Part shown: positions 39,788 through 45,025 of the stretch, in pieces
How positions within the stretch are numbered: position 1 is the first letter of the stretch
How the letters are laid out: the number at the start of each line of letters is the position of its first letter
From: Treponema sp.
Lineage (GTDB): Bacteria > Spirochaetota > Spirochaetia > Treponematales > Treponemataceae
Direction: 5' to 3'
Assembly: GCA_016294105.1 (NCBI GenBank)
Contig: JAEDCN010000017.1
Coordinates: 1-45,025, forward strand
DNA: 45,025 bases
Notes under the pieces: model-generated
Told to the model about the DNA's origin: nothing
The model's input: only the letters and a program-made list of their open reading frames with translations
Databases searched by the model: none
Position numbers and translations under genes: made by a program

Positions 39788-40594
39788 CTACCACTTGCCA
39801 GAGGCACCGCCTCCACCAAAGCTTCCGCCACCTCCAGAAAAGCCTCCTCCCCAAAAGCCTCCACTAGAGCTGCTACCGCTGGAAAAGCTTGAACCAAAGC
39901 TGCTGGTTCCGCTTCCAAAGGTTGCAGTAGGAAATCTCACGAAACCACCTGAAGATGAACCGTTTCGTCTTGATTTAAAGGATTTAGTAATGGCAAAGGT
40001 GAGGATTGCAAAGTATAAGCTAAAAAAGATAATGGCTACCACGAGGGATTGATAGTCAAAATCATCTTCCTCTGCTGTCATATCAGCGGAAATAAGCTGA
40101 GCATCCTCGGTAGCAACTCCCACCATGTTTTTTATTCCTTCCACAATACCAGTACCATAATCTCCGTTACGGAAATGGGGAGTGATGATGTTTCTGATGA
40201 TGAGACCAGACTTTACATCCGTAAGGAGCCCTTCCAAGCCGTAGCCTACTTCGATTCGCAGCTCTCGATCTCCTTCAGAAACTACCAGCAAGGCTCCGTT
40301 GTCTTCCTTTGCCCGCCCCAGCTTCCATGCACTGGCAGTTCTAAAGGAAAAATCCTCGATGGAATCTCCTTCCAAGCTAGGCACCGTAAGAACAGCCATC
40401 TGGATTCCCGTCTGATTGTTTAAATTGGTAAGATAGTCGGTTAATTCCTGTCGTTGCTGGTCAGTCATCACCTGAGCCAGGTCATTTACAGGGCCTGCCC
40501 AAGCTGGCACCTCCAAGGAAAAGATGGGAAGAGAAAAAACAACCAACAAAAGAGCCACAAAAATAGATTTTTTGAAAATCACTGTTCCCTTCAT
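39788..40594 (-). CDS. TPM-domain (YgcG-like) membrane protein
   Basis: The 268-residue protein begins with a signal peptide (cleavage expected after about residue 26, FSLEVPAWAG). A periplasmic TPM_phosphatase-type domain follows (about 33-165: VNDLAQVMTDQQRQEL, NGALLVVSEGDRELRIEVGYGLEG). A membrane helix lies at about 184-204, and a Ser/Gly-rich tail ends in GGGGSFGGGGASGKW, as in YgcG proteins. The family is associated with membrane stress or photosystem repair in other organisms; its function here is unknown. Its start overlaps the stop of the upstream TPM gene (ATGA), and GGAGG precedes it. It is the third gene of lemA-TPM-TPM. Confidence 0.9.
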   Translation of the reverse strand: MKGTVIFKKSIFVALLLVVFSLPIFSLEVPAWAGPVNDLAQVMTDQQRQELTDYLTNLNNQTGIQMAVLTVPSLEGDSIEDFSFRTASAWKLGRAKEDNGALLVVSEGDRELRIEVGYGLEGLLTDVKSGLIIRNIITPHFRNGDYGTGIVEGIKNMVGVATEDAQLISADMTAEEDDFDYQSLVVAIIFFSLYFAILTFAITKSFKSRRNGSSSGGFVRFPTATFGSGTSSFGSSFSSGSSSSGGFWGGGFSGGGGSFGGGGASGKW

Positions 40595-41307
40595 TCTTCT
40601 CCCTCCTCATCGTCAAGAATCACCAATCCGTCGGGGAGCTCGTTGGGATTATCTTCTGTTGCAGCAGGAGCAGGAAAATGCTCTGCTAAAAGCTCACCAC
40701 ATCGTTCCACCGCCCGCACAAAGGCTCCCGTGGCATCGGCGGTTCCTAAGCCCTCTGCCAAGTCCACGGCAATCAGGTTCCACAAAGCAGGGTCTATCTT
40801 GGCACTGATTCCAGAGTCAGCTAGAATCCGCACCTCACGCTCCATGTAGGACACAAAAATCAGGATACCAGAGCGATTTTCTGTGGCATACACACCGCTT
40901 TCCACAAAATGACGCAGGGCTCGATTGTAAACGGTACGACGGCGCACAGACTGAGGAATAATCAGTCTATCCACCGCAGGCACATTGGCCACCCAAAATA
41001 GGATGGCGGTAATACCAAAGCAAGAAATGCCAAAGAAGGCAGGCAAATGCCACACCGCAGCCCCCCACATAACCTTATCCAGAAATCCCTGAATCACACC
41101 AGAAAAGGGCAAGAGCACTGCAAAGGCGAAAACTCCCACACAGAGGGCCGCCATCAGCTCATACACTGAGTAGCGGGCACTTTCTGCCGTTAAAGCCAAG
41201 GCAATTTCCCCAGTAGTCTTTGATTCTGCCTGAGCTACCGCAGTTTTGATGGTGTCAAAGGTGGTATCTTCCAGTTTAAGCCGCCGTAACATACTTGCTT
41301 TTGTCAT
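40591..41307 (-). CDS. second TPM-domain membrane protein
   Basis: This 238-residue protein lacks an N-terminal signal. Two membrane segments (about 48-68 and 87-107) interrupt the N-terminal half. The TPM-like part flanks them (TTGEIALALTAESARY; RSGILIFVSYMEREVRILADSGI; AFVRAVERCGELLAEHFP), and the C-terminus is very acidic. It corresponds to the cytoplasm-facing paralogue often paired with a YgcG-type protein. GGGAGG lies 9 bases before the ATG. It sits between lemA and the YgcG-like gene, with tight spacing indicating a single operon. Confidence 0.88.
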   Translation of the reverse strand: MTKASMLRRLKLEDTTFDTIKTAVAQAESKTTGEIALALTAESARYSVYELMAALCVGVFAFAVLLPFSGVIQGFLDKVMWGAAVWHLPAFFGISCFGITAILFWVANVPAVDRLIIPQSVRRRTVYNRALRHFVESGVYATENRSGILIFVSYMEREVRILADSGISAKIDPALWNLIAVDLAEGLGTADATGAFVRAVERCGELLAEHFPAPAATEDNPNELPDGLVILDDEEGEE

Positions 41308-41342
41308 ACAATCAAACCTCCCAAAAGAAAACCTTTATGTGA

Positions 41343-41951
41343 TTAAAAAGATACTTTTGGTGCTGTTTGGGCGGCGGCATCAGCGGTGAATTTTTCCTTC
41401 TGGCGGAATCCGCTCATGTTGGCAATGATGTTCTGGGGAAACTTGCGGATGAAGGTGTTGTAGGCTGTCACCGCCTCGTTGAACCGTCCCCGCTCCACGG
41501 TGATGCGGTTCTCCGTCCCCTCCAGCTGATCCTGCAGAGCCAAGAAATTCTGGTCGGCCTTCAGCTGGGGATAGTTTTCGGTGACAGACAGAAGCCGCTG
41601 GAGGGCGCCACCCAAGCTGTTCTGAGCCTCCTGAAACTGGCGGAGCTTCTCGGGATCCTCCAAATCCGCAGCGGAAATCTGCACCACCCCGCCCACCTTG
41701 GAGCGGGCCTCAGCAATGTCTGAGTAAACCTGGGACTCGTGGGCGGCGTAGCCCTTCACCGTCTCCACCAGGTTGGGAATCAAGTCCATGCGGCGCTGGT
41801 ACACATTCTGCACCTGTGCCCAGGAGCCGGAAACGGCCTCGTCCAGCTCCACCATCTTGTTATAATTACCGCTATAAAACTGGCAGCCTGCCACACCAAC
41901 TACTACAATGATGCCCACTACAATCAGCAGCACCTTCAATCCTGTCTTCAT
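41343..41951 (-). CDS. lemA: LemA family protein
   Basis: This 202-residue protein has one N-terminal membrane helix (about 5-25) and a helical-bundle domain: LDEAVSGSWAQVQNVYQRRMDLIPNLVETVKGYA, split around residues 37-70, and later YNTFIRKFPQNIIANMSGF. These are the standard LemA segments. The helix contains a Cys (VAGCQF) compatible with a lipobox, so lipidation is possible. LemA proteins commonly precede TPM-domain genes, exactly as here; the molecular role is undefined. GGGAGG precedes the ATG. The gene is visibly GC-richer than the two TPM genes behind it. Confidence 0.93.
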   Translation of the reverse strand: MKTGLKVLLIVVGIIVVVGVAGCQFYSGNYNKMVELDEAVSGSWAQVQNVYQRRMDLIPNLVETVKGYAAHESQVYSDIAEARSKVGGVVQISAADLEDPEKLRQFQEAQNSLGGALQRLLSVTENYPQLKADQNFLALQDQLEGTENRITVERGRFNEAVTAYNTFIRKFPQNIIANMSGFRQKEKFTADAAAQTAPKVSF

Positions 41952-42142
41952 CTAGACCTCCCATTCAAGCGCAAGTTTTCAGAATACTCTTTCTACGATT
42001 TCATTCTATAATCAATATACAAACTTTTTTCTCTAGAGAAAAGGGGAAAGGATTGGAGACAGGCGGGAGGAGCAAAGGAAGCGTTGAAAAAAGTCCTCCT
42101 GCCCAGTGGACAGAAAGGCCCTGCAATTTTGTGCAGCAACAA
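41952..42142. other. intergenic region between lemA and the Ig-like fragment
   Basis: It contains the lemA ribosome site and an AT-rich stretch (about 42000-42035) likely to hold the lemA promoter, though no clean -35/-10 pair was found. A purine-rich stretch and a weak CTGCA/TGCAG hairpin near 42121-42136 follow. No gene is seen. Confidence 0.4.
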
Positions 42143-42343
42143 CTATTTTATTGTGATAACAAGCGGCTGGCTGTGGGCCGGATTGTACTGGCTGGTTCCC
42201 TCCTTGGTGGCGATGACCGTAACCGTGCCGGGAGCACCACCGATGAGGGTGAAAACGCCTTCTTTTTTATTTACATCCTTCAAATTAAATCCATTTTTTA
42301 GAACCAAAATACTCCAACGCCTTGGGGTTCCGTAATTTTGGTT
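42143..42343 (-). pseudogene. fragment encoding the end of an Ig-like surface protein
   Basis: On the minus strand a frame opens after a TAG at 42344-42346 and runs to TAG at 42143-42145. It lacks a credible start or ribosome site. Its last third reads GVFTLIGGAPGTVTVIATK, then an SQYNPAHSQPLVITIK-like end, the pattern of a bacterial Ig-like (BIG-type) C-terminal domain. It lies just downstream of the SUMF1 gene and its inverted repeat, and is GC-rich like that gene. I read it as a remnant of a longer surface protein. Confidence 0.5.
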
Positions 42344-42346
42344 CTA
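42299..42346. repeat. 12-bp inverted repeat downstream of the SUMF1 gene
   Basis: TAGAACCAAAAT (42299-42310) and ATTTTGGTTCTA (42335-42346) are perfect inverted arms around 24 bases that contain a small CCAA/TTGG hairpin. It lies 21 bases past the stop codon. No T-run follows on the minus strand, so it is not a usual terminator for this gene. Its place matches that of the cruciform or hairpin found after the variable region in diversity-generating retroelements. Confidence 0.6.
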
Positions 42347-42367
42347 GCCGTAGGGCTTTTTAAAATT

Positions 42368-43345
42368 TTATTTAGAACTGGGACGTACCAGACGGAAACT
42401 AAGGTAGTAGTAGCGGAGGCTGGGGTCGAGGTAGCTACGGCTGGATACCGAACAGCCGTTAGCGTTGATGCCCCAACTGCCCCCGCGGCCGACCCGTTTG
42501 GACCCGGAGGCCGCACCGCTGGACGGGGTGTCCGCAGTGATGCTGTCGTACCAGTCCCAGCACCACTCCCCCACGTTCCCGCTCATGTCATGCAGTTCCA
42601 GGCTGTTGGCTGCCTTTGTCCCCACCTGGTGGGTCTTGCTAGTGCTGATGTCGTAGTACCATGCCACCTCATCGATGGTGCTGCTTCCGGCGTAGGTGTA
42701 CTTCCATGGGTCTGCGGCAGGGTCGCCGCCCCGGGCGGCAAGTTCCCACTCCGCCTCCGTTGGCAGCCGGTAGCCACTCTTGGTGAAGTCGCAGGTGATG
42801 GCATCCTTCCATGTATCATTTGTACGGCTGGTGGGTACATCACCCCACATGCTTGTGTCGGTCTGGCCGCCCTTGCTGTACACCGGCTCCAGCCCCATCA
42901 GCTGGCTCAGTCTGTTGCAGAACACCACCGCATCGTACCAGCTCACCCACTCCACCGGTCGCAGCTCCTGGGTCTCTTCAGCCGCTACATCCGAGGTGAA
43001 GTAGCTGGGGTTGCTCCCCATCACAGCCTTGTACAGCTGCTGGGTCACCTCGTATTGCCCCATCACGAAGGGCTGGATGGTTCCGCTCCTGCCGGAGATG
43101 AAGACCCTAGAGCCCTCCTTGTACAGGCTGGACAAATCCACCGCTTCTGACAGCACCTGCACCTCGCTGGTCTTGGGTAACAGCTCTCCTCCATCTATGC
43201 GGATACCGGCACTTACCACTGTGCCGGGGCTGTTGCCGCTAGTGTTGTCTTCGGTGTTGGTGAAGCCCGCCAAGGGCAGCAGAGCCATCGTGATTGCTGC
43301 CAGCAGGGCAAGGGCTGCCAGCACAAACTTCTTGGATTTCTTCAT
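42368..43345 (-). CDS. SUMF1/FGE-fold (C-type lectin-like) exported protein, putative DGR variable protein
   Basis: This 325-residue protein has an N-terminal signal (MKKSKKFVLAALALL ... LPLAGF). The position where a lipobox Cys would be expected (LAG-C) is Phe, encoded by TTC. After a linker, a formylglycine-generating-enzyme-like domain spans about 92-322: FVMGQYEVTQQLYKAVMG, RPVEWVSWYDAVVFCNRL, SGYRLPTEAEWELAARGG, MSGNVGEWCWDWYD and RGGSW (287-291). This fold is used as a ligand-binding scaffold in TvpA of T. denticola. The last 34 residues look like a DGR variable region. There is no sulfatase near it, so enzymatic FGE activity is unlikely. AAAGGAG precedes the ATG, and the promoter is at 43535-43562. 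Confidence 0.9.
   Translation of the reverse strand: MKKSKKFVLAALALLAAITMALLPLAGFTNTEDNTSGNSPGTVVSAGIRIDGGELLPKTSEVQVLSEAVDLSSLYKEGSRVFISGRSGTIQPFVMGQYEVTQQLYKAVMGSNPSYFTSDVAAEETQELRPVEWVSWYDAVVFCNRLSQLMGLEPVYSKGGQTDTSMWGDVPTSRTNDTWKDAITCDFTKSGYRLPTEAEWELAARGGDPAADPWKYTYAGSSTIDEVAWYYDISTSKTHQVGTKAANSLELHDMSGNVGEWCWDWYDSITADTPSSGAASGSKRVGRGGSWGINANGCSVSSRSYLDPSLRYYYLSFRLVRPSSK
42398..42472 (-). other. candidate DGR variable region
   Basis: This covers codons 292-316 on the minus strand. Fifteen codons at the sites expected to vary in TvpA-like folds are GGC, ATC, AAC, AAC, GGC, AGC, AGC, TAC, CTC, GAC, AGC, CTC, TAC, TAC, TAC. Every one is NNC, and all can be derived from AAC by changes only at adenines. 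A CTT follows that could derive from ATT. Interspersed fixed codons (GCT, TGT, TCG, GTA, TCC, CGT, CCC, CGC) are not restricted to NNC. No template repeat was found in the window. Confidence 0.55.
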
Positions 43346-43431
43346 TTCAGAATACTCCTTTGAAAAACTTTATTTTTTTCCGAGCAAACTGCCGAGTGGA
43401 ATGACTGAGGAAAAACGATTTAAACGAAGAA

Positions 43432-43461
43432 AGGCCGCAGACGGAATTCCGCCTGCGGCCT
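43432..43461. repeat. 15-bp GC-rich hairpin in the SUMF1 leader
   Basis: Arms 43432-43446 and 43447-43461 form a palindrome with a single mismatch, centred on GGAATTCC. It lies within the predicted leader of about 180 bases of the SUMF1 mRNA. On the minus strand it is followed by a T-rich but interrupted stretch, so it might act as an attenuator or mRNA stabiliser. Confidence 0.5.
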
Positions 43462-43534
43462 CGGTTGTATGGGAAAGGAAATTTACGCTATAAATTCTAC
43501 CATAAATATGTGTTGTGTTGTTCTGTGTTCAAGG

Positions 43535-43562
43535 ATTGTATCGGGGGAATTCTATTTGTCAA
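43535..43562 (-). promoter_or_regulatory. strong promoter of the SUMF1 gene
   Basis: On the minus strand: a consensus TTGACA (43557-43562), a 16-base spacer and TACAAT (43535-43540). It predicts a leader of about 180 bases before the ATG at 43345. Confidence 0.7.
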
Positions 43563-44330
43563 GTTTTTTTTTGAGAAAATGCTGACTTTTTTAGCTCCTG
43601 GATACATTTTTTCTCCCACAATTTGGTTGTTGGGTTGGCTTCGCCCGCCACCCGGGTGAATGTAACTTCAATTTCCAAACATTACAACGCATTCCGACGG
43701 TTTGTCTAGCTTCCAGGCAGAGTTTTTGCTGAAAAATTGTCACACGGATTTGCTCAGGTCTAACGACCTTCGCTTTTTCTTGCTGCGGATTCCGTTGGAA
43801 ACGAACAAACCCGGCCTGTGGCCAGTTCTGCAAGGAAGTGATTGAATTGGCGGCTCCCGCCACCTGCCGGATTTTGGATTAATACAAGAAATTGCGCTGG
43901 AACGGAAAACCCACTGGGATTCCAGAGGGTGGAGCCCGATGGCTGGGATGCCCCTAGAAGCAGATGCTGTCTTGCTGGCGTAATGCATTCCAACGTCACC
44001 GGCTTAGTTTTTCCAGACAACACTAGTCGTTGGTCTACTTTTGTAGACAGTTGCCCACCTTTTTACAGAACCTCAAACTTTTTTCTGCAAAAACGCATTT
44101 TTTTGTCAGATTCACACAATAATATAGCCCTAAAGTCGAGTTTTAATTCTAGGAAAAGATTTCAGTCTACATTCCAAGATGTAGGCACCTGTTCAAGCCA
44201 CTATGAATGGGCAATCAAGAAGATTAAAGCCCATTGCAAGAAGACACGCTAGGGATAGTAGTGGCGCCCCAGCGCTAACGCAAGGCAAGGTGATGCAGGT
44301 AAAATTGTTTCTCAACAGACACCAAAAATG
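43563..44330. other. about 770 bases without a convincing gene
   Basis: Open frames of 60-136 codons exist on both strands, but none has a ribosome site, protein-like composition or recognisable domain. Short features seen: a perfect CACCCGGGTG palindrome near 43650, a small AGGTC-TAAC-GACCT hairpin near 43766-43779, and two similar words (GCATTCCGACG near 43688 and GCATTCCAACG near 43985). The region looks like decayed accessory DNA. Confidence 0.5.
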
Positions 44331-44339
44331 TGCTACAAT
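44331..44339 (+). promoter_or_regulatory. extended -10 promoter of the CDP-alcohol phosphatidyltransferase gene
   Basis: TG-C-TACAAT, with the hexamer at 44334-44339, ends 8 bases before the ATG at 44348. The AAGG in between is too close to the ATG to be a Shine-Dalgarno. Confidence 0.45.
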
Positions 44340-44347
44340 AAAAAGGT

Positions 44348-44851
44348 ATGATAGCAAATTTCATCACAGGCAGTCGGATTATTTTTAGTCTTGCAATGTT
44401 AACTTTCCCGGTATTTTCTGCAGGTTTTTACTTCTGCTATATGCTGGCTGGATTTACAGATATGATTGACGGGACAATAGCCCGTAAATTTGGAACAGAA
44501 AGTAAATTCGGAAGAAACTTTGATACCATTGCAGATATTGTTTTTGTCGCATCGTCAGCCTATAAACTTTTTCCTGAATTTAAAATACCCCGGGTAATCT
44601 GGCTCTGGACAAGTATAATCGCACTGATTAAAATCATAAACATAATTTCGGGGTTTGTGAGAAAGAAAAAAATTACAGCGGTTCATTCCCTGGCAAACAA
44701 AGTTACTGGTGCAGTTCTGTTCCTGTTGCCGCTAACATTGACCTTTATAGATATAAGATATTCTTCAATTCCTGTGTGTATGATTGCAAGTTTTGCTGCT
44801 ATACAGGAAGGATTTTTCATTTTTCGTTCCAGCTCTGCCGGCGGGGAATGA
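44348..44851 (+). CDS. CDP-alcohol phosphatidyltransferase family protein
   Basis: This 167-residue integral membrane enzyme has several hydrophobic helices. The full catalytic signature of the family, DxxDGxxARx8GxxxDxxxD, is present: DMIDGTIAR at about residues 38-46, then G and D in GRNFDTIAD (about 55-63). Such enzymes transfer a phosphatidyl group from a CDP-linked donor to an alcohol (glycerol phosphate, inositol, choline or similar). The acceptor cannot be read; PgsA-like or a smaller relative are both possible. The gene is AT-rich and sits after the degenerate region. Confidence 0.88.
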   Translation: MIANFITGSRIIFSLAMLTFPVFSAGFYFCYMLAGFTDMIDGTIARKFGTESKFGRNFDTIADIVFVASSAYKLFPEFKIPRVIWLWTSIIALIKIINIISGFVRKKKITAVHSLANKVTGAVLFLLPLTLTFIDIRYSSIPVCMIASFAAIQEGFFIFRSSSAGGE

Positions 44852-44903
44852 AAGGTTTTTATGGGAAACGAGAATAAAAACTCTGCCAAAAATAACGTCA
44901 GTG

Positions 44904-44932
44904 TTTTTATTTACAATATTTTTATTTACAAT
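44904..44932. repeat. tandem 14-base direct repeat before the ClbS/DfsB gene
   Basis: TTTTTATTTACAAT occurs at 44904-44917 and again at 44919-44932. It lies in the probable promoter area of the next gene and may be a duplicated -10 region or a slippage product. Confidence 0.6.
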
Positions 44933-44953
44933 TGACTTTTTTAGGAGGCGAAA

Positions 44954-45025
44954 ATGCCAAGAGCAAGAAGCAAAGAGGATTTATTACAGTTTTCAGAAGA
45001 GAATTATTCGAAGCTTTTGAAGATG
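44954..45025 (+). CDS. ClbS/DfsB family (DUF1706) four-helix protein, 5' part only
   Basis: Only the first 24 codons are in the window. MPRARSKEDLLQFSEENYSKLLKM matches the characteristic N-terminus of ClbS/DfsB (DUF1706) proteins when read in two parts: a basic MPR start, then a helix with SKEDLL and EENYSKLL. AGGAGG lies 5 bases before the ATG. Family members include a cyclopropane hydrolase giving colibactin self-resistance, but most are uncharacterised. The gene runs off the right edge of the window. Confidence 0.75.
   Translation, partial: MPRARSKEDLLQFSEENYSKLLKM

Noticed and set aside
42338..43150. 270-codon open frame opposite the SUMF1 gene
   Set aside because: It is antisense to a clear signal-peptide-bearing gene. 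The long frame is a product of high GC and biased codons.
43563..44330. Integron attC sites or a gene cassette in the degenerate region
   Set aside because: Some RYYYAAC/GTTRRRY-like words occur, but no properly ordered pair with attC-like internal pairing was found.
1..45025. DGR template repeat, reverse transcriptase or Avd elsewhere in the window
   Set aside because: No stretch resembling the SUMF1 3' end with AAC-rich codons was seen on either strand, and no protein has reverse transcriptase motifs.
1..45025. CRISPR arrays, tRNA or rRNA genes, insertion sequences
   Set aside because: No regularly spaced repeats, cloverleaf TPsiC-type words, rRNA blocks or transposase-like proteins were found.

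Overview
The window is a gene-dense stretch of a bacterial chromosome, most likely from a Treponema-like spirochaete. The reasons are the character of the chemoreceptors, a FliS plus FlgN-type chaperone pair behind a sigma-28-type promoter, an NhaC antiporter, large surface lipoproteins, and a formylglycine-generating-enzyme (SUMF1) fold protein that looks like the T. denticola TvpA family. No rRNA, tRNA, CRISPR array, insertion sequence or prophage is visible. GC content is moderate by eye, with two clearly GC-richer patches (about 20.1-23.4 kb and 41.4-43.3 kb).

Layout. 0-3.6 kb (minus): an unknown gene followed by proA-proB-proC, the complete glutamate-to-proline route. 3.7-11.8 kb (plus): parA-parB running into a dTDP-L-rhamnose set (rmlA, rmlC, then rmlD, rmlB). 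A 50-residue Pmp3/YqaE membrane peptide, a 607-residue surface lipoprotein and the DNA repair gene tag are interleaved with it. 11.8-17.6 kb (minus): a DUF4143-type ATPase, an FAD-dependent oxidoreductase, and clpS-clpA. 17.7-24.5 kb: a Cache-type chemoreceptor and an 870-residue lipoprotein of unknown function (minus), then dgt, an ACT-domain protein and a small unknown gene (plus). 24.6-29.7 kb: ftsH (minus), fliS and a FlgN-like gene (plus), aspS (minus). 29.7-36.6 kb: a 95-base palindrome, a fructosamine-kinase-family gene, a chemoreceptor with almost no sensor region, divergent bcp, and two radical SAM genes. 36.7-42.0 kb: purD (plus), then nhaC and a lemA-TPM-TPM operon (minus). 42.0-45.0 kb: an Ig-like gene fragment, the SUMF1-fold protein, about 0.8 kb of degenerate DNA, a CDP-alcohol phosphatidyltransferase and the start of a ClbS/DfsB-family gene.

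Two observations stand out. First, the 3' end of the SUMF1 gene (42398-42472) has the codon pattern expected of the variable region of a diversity-generating retroelement (DGR): fifteen candidate positions are all NNC, as produced by adenine-specific mutagenesis of AAC codons, and a 12-bp inverted repeat lies just past the stop codon. No template repeat or reverse transcriptase is in the window, so this would be a remote target. Second, about a dozen genes that begin transcription units have no Shine-Dalgarno sequence but do have a -10 hexamer ending 6-8 bases before the start codon, whereas most operon-internal genes have good Shine-Dalgarno sequences. This predicts widespread leaderless transcription.

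Other points are a probable shared operator between bcp and the reduced chemoreceptor, a promoter embedded in the dgt terminator, and several gene fragments. All family assignments come from reading the sequence; no database search was run.
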